Positions 1 through 9,313 of a stretch of DNA of 64,000 nt are shown here, piece by piece; positions within the stretch are counted from its first letter, which is position 1; every line of letters begins with the position of its first letter. The stretch covers positions 248,001 through 312,000 of the forward strand of contig NZ_JAQSDO010000015.1 in assembly GCF_029945965.1 (NCBI RefSeq), written 5' to 3'. The notes beneath the pieces are model-generated. The model worked only from the letters and a program-made list of their open reading frames with translations, was not told the DNA's origin and searched no databases. A program made the translations under genes and the position numbers. The stretch comes from Thermomonas sp. GTDB taxonomy: Bacteria; Pseudomonadota; Gammaproteobacteria; Xanthomonadales; Xanthomonadaceae.

Positions 1-1090
1 GGATACGACCCTGGAAGCGCGGTGTGCCGCGGCCCATTGGCAGCTTGAGCTTGCCGATCTGCTCGATACGCTCCTCGGCCAAGCGGTCGGCTGCCATGTA
101 GGTCGGGATCGCGTCGCGTTCGGCGATCTCGTAGATGCGCGCCAGGTTGTGATAAATCGTGCGCATCATGCGCATCGCGCGCTCACGGTTGTAGCCGTCG
201 ATTTCCAGCGACACGTTCATCACGCCGCCCGCGTTCACCGCATAGTCCGGTGCGTACAGGATGCCGCGCTTGGCCACTTCGTCGCCGATCGCGTTGTTGG
301 CCAGCTGGTTGTTGGCCGCGCCGCAGATCACCTTGGCCTTGAGCCGCGGCAAGGTGGCTTCGTTGACCGTGCCGCCCAGTGCGCAGGGCGAATACACATC
401 GGCAGGCACGTCGTAGATCTCGTCCAGGCTGACCGCTTCGGCGCCGTATTCGTTGATGGCCTTTTCGACCAGGCCCTTGTTGATGTCGGTGACGAAAATC
501 TTGGCGCCGCGTTCCTTCAGCAGCTTCACGAACTCCATGCCGACGTGGCCCAGGCCCTGTACGGCATAGGAATACTTGCCGACATCCTCATCGCCGAACT
601 TCTTGTTCAAGGTCGCCATCAGGCCTTGCAAGGTGCCGTAGGCGGTGAATGGCGAGGGATCGCCGGAACCGCCATGGACCTGGTGCACACCGGTCACGTA
701 CTGGGTTTCGCGGTAGACGAATTCCATGTCGTTGACGTCGATGCCGACGTCCTCGGCGGTGATGTAACGGCCGCCCAGCGATTCCACGAACTGGCCGAAC
801 GCGCGGAACAGGTACTCGGACTTGTCGCTGGCCGGATCGCCGATGATCACGGCCTTGCCGCCGCCAAGGTTCAGGCCGGCCACTGCGTTCTTGTAGGTCA
901 TGCCGCGGCTCAGGCGCAGCACATCGTTCAGGGCTTCGGCCTCGGTCTGGTACGGCCACATGCGGGTGCCGCCCAGTGCCGGGCCAAGCACCGTGTTGTG
1001 GATCGCGATGATGGCCTTCAGGCCGGCATCCTTGTTGTGGCAGAACACGACCTGCTCATGGCCGGTGGTGTCGAGGGTTTCGAAGATCAT
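1..1090 (-). CDS. Leucine/valine (Glu/Leu/Phe/Val) dehydrogenase, 3' end cut by window edge
   Basis: Reading the minus strand from an ATG at 1090 gives an open frame of about 363 codons to the window edge, so the C-terminus is missing. It begins MIFETLDTTGHEQVVFCHNK. The Glu/Leu/Phe/Val dehydrogenase signature with its catalytic lysine is visible (GLNLGGGKAVIIGDP, about residues 70-84). A Rossmann fold follows (VQGLGHVGMEFVKLL, about 180-194), as does the CGAANNQLA motif. Such enzymes deaminate branched-chain amino acids oxidatively with NAD+ to 2-oxo acids in the cytosol. IcmF about 8 kb away handles branched-chain acyl-CoAs, so a common theme of branched-chain catabolism is possible but inferred. 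A GGGAGC ribosome site precedes the ATG. Leucine versus valine preference cannot be told from this sequence. Confidence 0.93.
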   Translation of the reverse strand, partial: MIFETLDTTGHEQVVFCHNKDAGLKAIIAIHNTVLGPALGGTRMWPYQTEAEALNDVLRLSRGMTYKNAVAGLNLGGGKAVIIGDPASDKSEYLFRAFGQFVESLGGRYITAEDVGIDVNDMEFVYRETQYVTGVHQVHGGSGDPSPFTAYGTLQGLMATLNKKFGDEDVGKYSYAVQGLGHVGMEFVKLLKERGAKIFVTDINKGLVEKAINEYGAEAVSLDEIYDVPADVYSPCALGGTVNEATLPRLKAKVICGAANNQLANNAIGDEVAKRGILYAPDYAVNAGGVMNVSLEIDGYNRERAMRMMRTIYHNLARIYEIAERDAIPTYMAADRLAEERIEQIGKLKLPMGRGTPRFQGRI

Positions 1091-1427
1091 CGGGTGCTCC
1101 CAGTCTGGACGAGGTCCGCTTGGCGGCGTCAGCCAGTGTGTGTTGAGTCGCTGGAACAATCAGGAATATGCGGTGTCGAGCGACGGTAGGCGCGAGGTTC
1201 GGATCGCGGCGCGAATTTTACGCAGGTCGGCCAGCAAAAGCGCGTTGTGCAGGTCGCGCGGCGCTTGCGGTTTCCATACGCATGCGTGTGGAAACAGCTC
1301 TTTTGAAACTATTTTAATCCCGGATGCATCCGGGCCGCCCCTGGCGGCGTATGGGCTGTAGAGACAGCCGTGCAAGTCCGGCTGGCGACGTCGCAAATCA
1401 GCTGTTCAGGTAATCAGGGGGTAATCC
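1091..1427. other. Intergenic region between divergent genes
   Basis: About 337 bases separate the minus-strand dehydrogenase from the plus-strand lipoprotein gene. It must hold promoters for both. No confident promoter hexamers, operator or RNA gene could be picked out. Confidence 0.5.
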
Positions 1428-2321
1428 ATGCACACCATCCACAGGACGGCGATCGCCGGGCTGTTGCTTACGCTCGCGGGCTGCAGCTCCGCGCCAACGC
1501 GTGAAAACAACGACACGCACGTGATGCCGGCCGAGCAAACTACGACGGCCGCCAAAGCGGCAGCGATGCCCGAATCCGTGCCCAAGGCAATTGTCGAGGT
1601 GGCCCCCGCACCCGAACCTGCGCCAGTCCCAGTGATTGTTCCGGCTGAACCAGCAGTCGTGATGTCGAAGCCTGCCGCCAAGCCCGTGCCTGCAAGCAAG
1701 CCACCTCCGGTCGCCAAACCCGTCGCGGTTGCACCAGCGCAGCAGCCTGATGCAGCACCCGCAAGCTCCATCAGCGGCACCTTGAAGCTGGTTGCCGGAC
1801 AAGGTCAATCGGTCAGTGCGGGCGAGGTCAGCGAAGGCCTGGTGTATTTCCTGCCCAAGGCCGGCAGCCCGAAGCCCAAGCCGGGCCGCTTCAGCATCAA
1901 CACCCGTTCAAAGGGTTTCGCTCCCGAGACACTGGTGGTGCCGCAGGGCAGCACGGTGCGCTTCCCGAACGTCGACACGATCATTCATAACGTGTATTCG
2001 CGTTCGCCCGGCAACAGTTTCGACCTGGGTTACTACGGCCCCGGCCAGAGCCCCGAGTTCACCTTCAACACGGCCGGGCTGGCGATCGTCAACTGCACCG
2101 TGCACCACACCATGCGCGCCAATGTGGTGGTGCTGGCCACCCCGTATTACACGCGTCCGGCAAAGGACGGTCGCTACCAGATCAAGGACGTGCCGCCAGG
2201 CCCGGGCACGCTGGTGTTCTGGCATCCACGCGCGGCCGCGAAATCATTGCAGGCCAGCGCACCGCTGACAGGCGGCGCCACGCAGACGCTGGTCGTCAGC
2301 AAGTCGCCACAAATGCATTGA
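1428..2321 (+). CDS. Cupredoxin-like (methylamine-utilisation/plastocyanin type) lipoprotein
   Basis: The 297-residue product starts with a lipoprotein signal peptide ending in a lipobox (LTLAGC, Cys about 19). A Pro/Ala/Val/Lys-rich linker (about 40-110) then leads to a cupredoxin-like C-terminal domain. That domain contains PETLVVPQGSTVRFPNVD, an H in TIIHNVYS, and NCTVHHTMRANVVV. These His and Cys residues are arranged like type-1 copper ligands. It is likely anchored in an outer or inner membrane facing the periplasm and binds copper for electron transfer, though neither metal nor partner is proven. It is the first of four closely spaced plus-strand genes (cupredoxin, Cache sensor, DUF3034, haemoglobin). 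A CAGGGGG ribosome site lies before the ATG. Confidence 0.82.
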   Translation: MHTIHRTAIAGLLLTLAGCSSAPTRENNDTHVMPAEQTTTAAKAAAMPESVPKAIVEVAPAPEPAPVPVIVPAEPAVVMSKPAAKPVPASKPPPVAKPVAVAPAQQPDAAPASSISGTLKLVAGQGQSVSAGEVSEGLVYFLPKAGSPKPKPGRFSINTRSKGFAPETLVVPQGSTVRFPNVDTIIHNVYSRSPGNSFDLGYYGPGQSPEFTFNTAGLAIVNCTVHHTMRANVVVLATPYYTRPAKDGRYQIKDVPPGPGTLVFWHPRAAAKSLQASAPLTGGATQTLVVSKSPQMH

Positions 2322-2408
2322 AGTGCTTGCAACGTCAAGCACGCACCGCGGCAAACGCCAATAGGCCGTGTGCGGTGAATCAAGTCGGCGGGATACAGGG
2401 GAAATGAG

Positions 2409-3470
2409 ATGACATCCAGGCAATATCGAATCGGAGTACTGGTCGTGCTCGCGGCGCTGTTGGTCGCATTGTTCGGGTTGTTTCGCTGGCAGGACGCGCG
2501 CCTGACCACGGCGGTCGCGGGCGAGCGACTGGAGCAACTGCAGCGGGTGCAGGGCCTGGTGGCCGAGATCGGCCGGCAGGGACTGGAATCGCGTGGCGGG
2601 CAGATCGCCAACAACCAGGGCGTGACCGGTTACGTGGCGCAGGCGCTCGGTGGCTCGTTGCCGGGCGTGGTGTTTGATACCGCATCCCTGGTCGACCTGC
2701 TGCAGGACAGGCGCGACCAGCTCGGTCTTGCGATGGCGGCGGTAATTGATGCGCAGGGCCAGGTCGTGGCCAGCACCGAACCGTTCGCGGCAGGCAACGA
2801 TTTCAGCAAGAACCCGTTGTACCTAGATGCCAGCAAGACCGGCAAGGTGCACACCGGCTTGATGGTCGATGGTGGCCGCCTGCTGCGCGTGTCGATCCAG
2901 CCCTTGGTCGACTACGGCGTTGGCGTGGCGCAGTTGCTGGTGGCCGAACGCATCGGCATCGAGCAGGCGCAGTCCATTGCCGAGATCGGTCATGCCGATG
3001 TGGCCTTGCTGGCCGATACCAGGGATGGCCTGTTGATGGTGGCTTCGACCTTGCCGGCCGACCAGCAGGCCGGACTGCTGGACCAGCTGCCGCAACATGG
3101 CAAGGTCGATGTGACACGCACCGAAATCCAGATGGAAAGCAAGCGCCAGGACGTGTCCGTGCAGCCTCTGTTCGGCCTGCAGCAGGCGCGGCTGGTATCG
3201 CTGGTGCGGCCACCCACGGACAGCGCTTCCTTCCTGGCCTTGCGGTTGCCGTTCCTGATCGCCAGCGGCTTGCTGCTGCTGGTACTTGGCACGGCTGCGT
3301 GGCGGGTCTGGCAGCAGTTGCTGCGCCCGGCCAATGGATTGGCCGAAGTCCTCGAACGTGCCGCGCAAGCCAATGACATGCATATGTCGGCACCGGTTGC
3401 CGGCGCACAAGCGCTGCGCCGCATCGGCACCGCGATCAACCAGATCTTCAAGCAGCAGCAATCGCGATAA
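2409..3470 (+). CDS. Two-TM sensor protein with Cache-like periplasmic domain and HAMP-like tail
   Basis: The 353-residue product has an N-terminal membrane segment (about 8-24), a periplasmic region of about 250 residues resembling double-Cache/CHASE-type sensor folds (with AAVIDAQGQVVAST and SKNPLYLDASKTGKV), a second membrane segment (about 277-298) and a short HAMP-like cytoplasmic tail. It ends there, with no kinase, GGDEF or methyl-accepting output domain. It may signal through a partner or control its neighbours directly. It sits 87 bases after the cupredoxin gene and 57 bases before the DUF3034 gene. A GGGGAAA ribosome site sets the ATG. Confidence 0.72.
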   Translation: MTSRQYRIGVLVVLAALLVALFGLFRWQDARLTTAVAGERLEQLQRVQGLVAEIGRQGLESRGGQIANNQGVTGYVAQALGGSLPGVVFDTASLVDLLQDRRDQLGLAMAAVIDAQGQVVASTEPFAAGNDFSKNPLYLDASKTGKVHTGLMVDGGRLLRVSIQPLVDYGVGVAQLLVAERIGIEQAQSIAEIGHADVALLADTRDGLLMVASTLPADQQAGLLDQLPQHGKVDVTRTEIQMESKRQDVSVQPLFGLQQARLVSLVRPPTDSASFLALRLPFLIASGLLLLVLGTAAWRVWQQLLRPANGLAEVLERAAQANDMHMSAPVAGAQALRRIGTAINQIFKQQQSR

Positions 3471-3527
3471 GCACGACCACATCGTTGCCACTGCACCACA
3501 ACACAAGAATCAACAGGGGACATCGCA

Positions 3528-4502
3528 ATGCGAGCACAAGATTTGAAGGGCATGCATTCGAAAGGAATGCACTTGAAGGGCAGGCGGACCAGTCTCGTCA
3601 TTTCACTGTGCCTGTTCGGCTGGGCCTTCAATGCGCAGGCGCAGGAGGCTTCCGCCTTGCAGGATCAGGAGCCACCGGCCGAACCTGTGCAGACACCGAC
3701 CGGCACCAGTGGCAAGCTGCTGCTGACAGGCGGCGTGACCCAGATCGAAGGTGCGGCCGGGGGCGGGCTCACGCCTTGGGCGGTGATCGGCGGTTACGGC
3801 ACGCACGACCAGATTGGCGCAAATGCCTATTACACGCGGGTCAACCTGTCCGACTACAACCTGCAAAGTTACGGCGCGTTGGTCGGCATCCATGACCGCG
3901 TCGAACTCAGCGTGTCGCGCCAGGCCTTTGATACCGAAGCCGTCGGTGCCGCACTTGGTCTGGGCCACGGCTTCACCATCCGCCAGGACACTTATGGGCT
4001 GAAGGTGAAGATTGCAGGCGATGCCGTGCTTGAACAGGACAACTGGATGCCGCAGGTCGCGGTCGGCGTGCAGTACAAGCACAACGACCAGGGCGGCCTG
4101 CTTTCGGCGATTGGTGCGAAGAGTGCAAATGGCACCGATGTGTATGTCAGCGCGACCAAGCTCTATCTCGCACAAAGCTTGCTGCTCAACGCCACGGTTC
4201 GGTTCACCAAGGCCAACCAGTTCGGCATTCTTGGTTTTGGCGGTGACCGCCACGACGGCTACAAGCCGCAGTTTGAAGGCTCGGCCGCCTACCTGCTCAA
4301 CCGCAACCTGGCAATTGGCGCCGAATACCGCAGCAAGCCGGACAACCTCAACATCGCGCATGAAAACAATGCGTGGGATGCCTTCATCGCCTGGGCACCG
4401 GCCAAGCACGTCTCAGTGACCGTGGCCTACGTGGATCTCGGCAACATCGTCATTCGCGACAACCAGCGCGGCTGGTACGCCTCGCTGCAGGTCGGGTTCT
4501 GA
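3528..4502 (+). CDS. DUF3034-family outer-membrane protein
   Basis: The 324-residue product has an export signal (LVISLCLFGWAFNAQAQ, cleavage near residue 39), then many alternating-polarity strands ending in an aromatic residue (YASLQVGF), typical of an outer-membrane beta-barrel. The opening GKLLLTGGVTQIEGAAGGGL and the whole layout match the DUF3034 family, whose function is unknown. The N-terminus is odd, with three similar GMHSKG/GMHLKG steps before the signal, so translation may start at the ATG at 3552 or 3564. An AGGGGA ribosome site eight bases upstream favours 3528. It is flanked closely by the sensor and the exported haemoglobin. Confidence 0.8.
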   Translation: MRAQDLKGMHSKGMHLKGRRTSLVISLCLFGWAFNAQAQEASALQDQEPPAEPVQTPTGTSGKLLLTGGVTQIEGAAGGGLTPWAVIGGYGTHDQIGANAYYTRVNLSDYNLQSYGALVGIHDRVELSVSRQAFDTEAVGAALGLGHGFTIRQDTYGLKVKIAGDAVLEQDNWMPQVAVGVQYKHNDQGGLLSAIGAKSANGTDVYVSATKLYLAQSLLLNATVRFTKANQFGILGFGGDRHDGYKPQFEGSAAYLLNRNLAIGAEYRSKPDNLNIAHENNAWDAFIAWAPAKHVSVTVAYVDLGNIVIRDNQRGWYASLQVGF

Positions 4503-4538
4503 CTTGCACGCTCAGTCCTTCCCAAGGAAGCAAATCAA

Positions 4539-5072
4539 ATGAATCTCAAGCAAACCCTGATCGCATCCAGCTTCATGCTGCTTGCCTGCCTCCCATTTGC
4601 AGCCTTCGCACAGGATGCCCATACCAATACCGATGCCAACGACGCGATGCCGATGGAAACCACTGCGCGGCTCGACCCCACCGCGCCGAATCCTGCGCCG
4701 CCGCATCCTGAACTGGCCGGCGTGCTGCTGCATGATTTCGGCGGCAAGGCCGGGCTGACGACAATCGTCGGCACTTTCATGGACAACATGATGGCCGACC
4801 CGCGCACGCAACCGTTTTTCGCCAATGTCGACCGCGAGCGGGTCAAGCGTGAGCTGACTGAACAGTTCTGCGTGATCCTGGGCGGCGACTGCGTTTACAC
4901 GGGTCGCGACATGCGCACCACGCACGCGGGCCTGAAGATCGACCGCAATAATTTCAACGCGCTGGTCGAAGACCTGCAGCTGGCGATGGACACCCACAAG
5001 GTGCCGTTCCGTTCGCAGAACAAGCTGCTGGCGATCCTGGCGCCTATGCATCGCGAGGCGATAACGAAGTAG
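4539..5072 (+). CDS. Exported group I (TrHbN-like) truncated haemoglobin
   Basis: The 177-residue product carries a clear Sec signal peptide (LIASSFMLLACLPFAAFAQ) and a roughly 50-residue linker. A 2/2 globin domain follows: a glycine-rich start (DFGGKAGLTTIVGTFMDNMM), MADPRTQPFFANVD, and THAGLKI with the likely proximal haem His. TrHbN globins bind O2 and NO and can detoxify NO. An exported form would act in the periplasm, which is unusual. It is last in the run with the cupredoxin, sensor and DUF3034 genes (36 bases after DUF3034), which suggests a shared periplasmic redox or NO role by inference. An AAGGAAG ribosome site supports the start. Confidence 0.87.
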   Translation: MNLKQTLIASSFMLLACLPFAAFAQDAHTNTDANDAMPMETTARLDPTAPNPAPPHPELAGVLLHDFGGKAGLTTIVGTFMDNMMADPRTQPFFANVDRERVKRELTEQFCVILGGDCVYTGRDMRTTHAGLKIDRNNFNALVEDLQLAMDTHKVPFRSQNKLLAILAPMHREAITK

Positions 5073-5091
5073 GGCACTTCGACTTGAAGGG

Positions 5092-5173
5092 AAAAGGGGT
5101 CAGAGTGAAGTTTCCTGATTGCGATCAGGAATGATGTAAGCCCGTAGGCAGGAAATTCACTCTGACCCCTTTT
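5092..5173. repeat. GGGGTCAG palindrome, AGTGAA sub-type
   Basis: An inverted repeat whose arms begin AAAAGGGGTCAGAGTGAA and close with TTCACTCTGACCCCTTTT, with inner TTTCCTG/CAGGAAA pairing and a loop of about 30 bases. It lies between two convergent genes. It could fold as a cruciform or an RNA hairpin and might weakly terminate both. Confidence 0.85.
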
Positions 5174-5178
5174 CCGCA

Positions 5179-8100
5179 TCAATCGCTGCCGGCGGCACTC
5201 TTGATGCAGTTGCGTCCGGCGTGCTTGGCGGCATACAGGGCCTGGTCGGCCTCGGCGATCAGGTCGTCCAGGCGGCTTTCCAAGGAGGGCCGCATCGTCG
5301 CTACGCCAATGCTGGCGGTCGTAGCCGGGCCAGTCAGCAATGCCTGGTCGCCTGTCGTCGACAGCGATGCAATCGCGGCGCGCAGCGATTCGGCCACTGC
5401 GATTGCCTGCACCGGGTCGGTGCCGGGCAGCAGTACGCAGAATTCCTCGCCGCCATAGCGCGCTGCCAGCGCCTGTGGAGGAAGATGCGACTGCAGGATG
5501 CCCGCTACCTGCTGCAGGCGCGCGTCGCCAGCCTGATGGCCGTGGCTGTCGTTGAACGCCTTGAAATGATCCAGATCCAGCATCAGCAGTGACAGTGGCG
5601 AAGAGGCAGCGGTCGAGCCCTGCCATTCGCGCGCCAACGTCTCGAACAGGTGTCGTCGGTTGCCGAGCCCGGTCAGCGGGTCGGTGTAGGACAGCCGCAG
5701 CAATTCGTGATTGAGTTGGTGAAGTTCCTGCTCGCGTCCCTTCAACTCGGTGGTGCGTTGCTGGACCATTTCGCTCAGCCGTTGCGTATTTCGCCGCAGC
5801 TGGCGTTCGCGCCACTTCAGGACCAGCCAGAACAGGCCCAAGGCGGCCAGCACTTGCGCCGCGCGCGCAGCCGGCGTGCGCCACCACGCCTGTGGCACGT
5901 CGATGGAAAAGGTAATCGGGAATGCCGTGGTGCCCATCGCATCGCGGGCTTCGATGCGGAATTCATGCAGGCCATCGCCCAGGTTGGCCAGCCGATGCCG
6001 ATTGTCGTTCGACCAGGCCACATTGCCTGATGCCTCTTCAGCGATCACCCGATACTCGCTGGCGTGTTCGTCTTCGCCAGTCAGCAGCTCGAACTGGAGT
6101 TCCACGCCGCTGCTGCGCGATGGCAAGACCAGTGGTTGCCCATTGGCAGGAACCGGTATGCGCTTGCCATTCACCAGCACCGCCGACAGCAACAGTGGCG
6201 ACGGCTTGCGCATGCCCGCCGTACGCGGCGTATACACCGCGGCGCCACCGACCGTGCCAATCCAGACGCGGCCGCGGTCGTCCACCTGCATGGCATTGGC
6301 ATTGCATTCGTCGTGGGGCAGGCCATCGGCGCGATGGTAGATGATCGACTGGTAGCCTGTGCCGGCACGCTTCAAGCGGGCTACGCCATAGTCGGTGCAT
6401 GCCAGCAAGTCGCCGCTGCCATCGCGTACAACCCCATAGACCATCGGTACCGGCAACGGTGGCAATGCCGGCCTGGTCACCAGACGAGGCACGTCCGGGT
6501 TGCCGATATCGATGCGCAACAGGCCGCTTTTGTTGCTGCCGATCCACAACACTGGACGGCCGCCTGCATCTCGGATCAGGTGCATGTCGTACAGGGCATC
6601 GGACGGAATCCCGATATCCGCGCCGAAGAAGTCCCAGTTGCCGTCGCGCACGCGGGCAAGGCCGCGGTCCGCGGTGGACATCCACACATCGCGTCCGACC
6701 CGGATCGCACCGTAGGCCCGCGACGGCATGCCTGTCCGGGTGCCTTTCCAGTCCCAAGCGCGCCCATCCCAATGGGCAATGCCCTGGTTGCGCGTGCTGA
6801 TCCAGACGCTGTCCTTGTTGGCCAGCAGCAGGCTGACCGCTTCGTTGTCGTTCTTGGCCCACGGGGTGGGGATTTCGATGAACCTGTCGCCCTGCAGGCG
6901 CAGGACGCGACCGCTCCACGCACCGACCCACAGCGCGCCTTCGCGGCTGCCATCGGGTACGCGCAGAATGCTGCGGATCGTCTTTTCGGGGAGACCTTCG
7001 GCGGCGCCATAGGCATGCCATTGCCCGGCTTCGAAGCGCTGCAGGCCATCACCGTCGCTGGCCAGCCAGATGCGTTCACTGCCATCCGCAACCGGCTCGA
7101 CCAACAGTCCCCAAACACCATTGCCGCGGGTGCCCAGGGTACTCATCAGTCGCCATGCGCCAGTCATTGGCGTGCGCACCGCACCGGCATCCGTGCCGAT
7201 CCAGATCAGCGGATTGCCCTGTGAATCCTGCCCCGGGGTAAGTGTGCGGACGCGGCTGCCCAGCTGCGGGATGCGCGGATCGGCCATGGTCCAACTGCCG
7301 TCCGCGCGCAACACCGCCAGGCCATCACGCGTGCCGATCCAGGCATCGGTGCCTGCGCCCGGCATCGCGACCAGTTCGATGTCGGCCACGAAGTTGCTCG
7401 GCAACGGACTGTTGTCGGTGTGCCAGCGAGTCCATGTATCGTCCTGCCAGCGTGCCAGCCCGCCGCCCTGCATGCCGACCCACAACGCAGCCGAGGTGCC
7501 GGCACGCGGTTGCTGCTGCAGGGTCAGGATTTCGTTGGTGCGTGGCCCCGATCCCGCCATCGAAACCGGCGAACAACTGTCACCGTCGCAACGCTGCAAT
7601 CCGGCGCCAAACGTCGCCAGCCAGATGCGCTGTGGCTGGCCAGCGCGGGTAGGCTCCAGCGCGATGTCGAAAATCTCGCGCCCAGCCAGCGACGCCGGCA
7701 GCGGCCACGCACGCCATTGCCCATCCACGAATTCCGCAACGCCGCCGCCCACGGCGAACACGCGTTCGCCCGAGCCCGACGCAAAGGCGCGCATGCGTTG
7801 CGTGCGGCGTTCATCGAACGGCGAGCCCAGCGAGGACCAATGGCCGTTCCGGAGTTGCCAGATGCCACCGCTGTCCACCGACGCCAGCAGGGTGTCGTCA
7901 GCCGTCACCAGCAGGTCCAGGACCTGCCGCTCCAGCACATCGCCAGGCCCATGTTCGGCGACCATCCGCGATCCGCTCTGGCGCGCCAGTCCACGCATGG
8001 TGCCGACCCAGACTTGCCCGCTGTGCTGGATGGCGATTGCATTCACCGTCGGGTCGGGCAGGCCTTCGCCGGTATCGAAGACATCCGACGGCAACCAGCC

Positions 8101-8280
8101 CAAGCCATGCAATCCGGATGTGTCAGCAGCGACCGTGGCTGCGGGTGATACAGCCGCCAGCTCCTTGGCGGGCGTGACCTTGGCAGGTGTGCTCGTGGCA
8201 GGCGTGACCATGGCAAGCGCGCCGATGGCAAGCATGGTGGCCAGGCAGGCAGCGGTGGAGATGGATCGGATGCCGGCCAT
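5179..8280 (-). CDS. Beta-propeller (reg_prop / Y_Y_Y) membrane diguanylate cyclase
   Basis: The 1033-residue product has an N-terminal signal, then a long series of two-component-regulator propeller blades (repeats such as DVFDTGEGLPDPTVNAIAI, with WVGT/WIGT steps). A Y_Y_Y-type Ig-like domain follows (about 700-790), then one membrane segment (about 800-820), a coiled coil and a C-terminal GGDEF domain. The active site reads GGEEF (about 943-947), so the cyclase should be active. The RxxD inhibitory site normally just before it is absent (LPPQALAARYGGEEF). The layout resembles hybrid two-component propeller sensors with the kinase replaced by a GGDEF. It probably senses a periplasmic ligand and makes c-di-GMP. 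Confidence 0.9.
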   Translation of the reverse strand: MAGIRSISTAACLATMLAIGALAMVTPATSTPAKVTPAKELAAVSPAATVAADTSGLHGLGWLPSDVFDTGEGLPDPTVNAIAIQHSGQVWVGTMRGLARQSGSRMVAEHGPGDVLERQVLDLLVTADDTLLASVDSGGIWQLRNGHWSSLGSPFDERRTQRMRAFASGSGERVFAVGGGVAEFVDGQWRAWPLPASLAGREIFDIALEPTRAGQPQRIWLATFGAGLQRCDGDSCSPVSMAGSGPRTNEILTLQQQPRAGTSAALWVGMQGGGLARWQDDTWTRWHTDNSPLPSNFVADIELVAMPGAGTDAWIGTRDGLAVLRADGSWTMADPRIPQLGSRVRTLTPGQDSQGNPLIWIGTDAGAVRTPMTGAWRLMSTLGTRGNGVWGLLVEPVADGSERIWLASDGDGLQRFEAGQWHAYGAAEGLPEKTIRSILRVPDGSREGALWVGAWSGRVLRLQGDRFIEIPTPWAKNDNEAVSLLLANKDSVWISTRNQGIAHWDGRAWDWKGTRTGMPSRAYGAIRVGRDVWMSTADRGLARVRDGNWDFFGADIGIPSDALYDMHLIRDAGGRPVLWIGSNKSGLLRIDIGNPDVPRLVTRPALPPLPVPMVYGVVRDGSGDLLACTDYGVARLKRAGTGYQSIIYHRADGLPHDECNANAMQVDDRGRVWIGTVGGAAVYTPRTAGMRKPSPLLLSAVLVNGKRIPVPANGQPLVLPSRSSGVELQFELLTGEDEHASEYRVIAEEASGNVAWSNDNRHRLANLGDGLHEFRIEARDAMGTTAFPITFSIDVPQAWWRTPAARAAQVLAALGLFWLVLKWRERQLRRNTQRLSEMVQQRTTELKGREQELHQLNHELLRLSYTDPLTGLGNRRHLFETLAREWQGSTAASSPLSLLMLDLDHFKAFNDSHGHQAGDARLQQVAGILQSHLPPQALAARYGGEEFCVLLPGTDPVQAIAVAESLRAAIASLSTTGDQALLTGPATTASIGVATMRPSLESRLDDLIAEADQALYAAKHAGRNCIKSAAGSD

Positions 8281-8385
8281 GCAGCTCCCCAGGATTTGGG
8301 AAGGACTTTAGCAAGGCCCATGCCATCTGAAGTGGCAAACATGCGAATTTCGCGCTGAATACGCTCAGCCAGGCACCATTCCGGC

Positions 8386-9210
8386 TCAGCCGCCGAGCTT
8401 CATGCCCATCTTCTTGCCCAGATCCTTGCAAGGATCCGGGCGCTGGATGGCAGGAATATGCCGTTCGCTGTCGAACTCGCCCGGCGCGCCTGCTTCTTCG
8501 ACAAACCCGATACTCGATGTCGTCAGGCCCTGCGTGTGCAGCCAGTACGGCACTGCGATGTCGCGGCGCACATGGCCATTGCCGGCAATCAGCACCACGC
8601 CGCGTGAGGCGAATGGGCGCAGGGTTTCGGCCATTACAATGTCGCGGGCAATCTGCGCGCGCGCCATCGGCTCCAGCATTTCGGCCGGCAGCATCCCGCA
8701 ATGGCCAGTGCGTACCTCCTCGATCTGCGGCCCCAACACCCCGCTCGGCAGCGGCTTGTCCAGCCCGTAACGGCTGATCTCGCCCGCATCCAGCGCCGGG
8801 GCGAATCCTTTCTCGATCACCTTGCCGGCATCCGCACGCGACAGGTTGGCGGCCAGTAGCGGCAGCTTGTATTGCATGGCCAGCGCGATCACCGGCTTGT
8901 AGAATTCCCAGTTCCAGCTGGATTTGCCAGGCGCCGCGCGCGCCACCACGCAATCGGCATCGGTGCATTCGCGCAGCGCCGCATCCAGCAGGGCCTGGTT
9001 CTCGCGGTCGAACTGCTCCATCGCAATGGCCGGGCGCCAGCCTGCCTCAACGCGGGCGCGCAATTCCTTGGCGCGCAGGCGGTGGCCTTCGCCGTTGTCG
9101 TGGGTTTCCCCAAGCAGCAGCACATCAGCCGATGCCGCCGGGTCATGGTGCACGCAGCCCAGCAGGACCAGCGGGAGCAGGGCAACGAACAGGCGGTTGG
9201 CATTCGGCAT
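8386..9210 (-). CDS. ChaN-family lipoprotein
   Basis: With the start at the ATG at 9210 the product opens MPNANRLFVALLPLVLLGC, an excellent lipoprotein signal with its Cys at about 19. A longer reading to 9297 lacks this logic. The body matches the ChaN/DUF399 fold: LLLGETHDNGEGH, IAMEQFDRENQ, a middle NLSRADAGKVI and VLIAGNGHVRRDIAVP. ChaN from Campylobacter binds haem, but most family members have no proven role. It ends about 105 bases before the start of the GGDEF gene on the same strand. Confidence 0.85.
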   Translation of the reverse strand: MPNANRLFVALLPLVLLGCVHHDPAASADVLLLGETHDNGEGHRLRAKELRARVEAGWRPAIAMEQFDRENQALLDAALRECTDADCVVARAAPGKSSWNWEFYKPVIALAMQYKLPLLAANLSRADAGKVIEKGFAPALDAGEISRYGLDKPLPSGVLGPQIEEVRTGHCGMLPAEMLEPMARAQIARDIVMAETLRPFASRGVVLIAGNGHVRRDIAVPYWLHTQGLTTSSIGFVEEAGAPGEFDSERHIPAIQRPDPCKDLGKKMGMKLGG

Positions 9211-9313
9211 GGCAGGTCCTGACGGTGGATCGGTGGCTGGAACTTTTATACGAATGAGACAGGATAACGCGCGCGCTACAATCGGCGGTCCCCGCAATCA
9301 CTGATGCCAGCGT

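Noticed and set aside
149-1189. Long plus-strand open frame opposite leucine dehydrogenase
   Set aside because: It is the antisense shadow of the high-GC dehydrogenase gene; no motifs or ribosome site.
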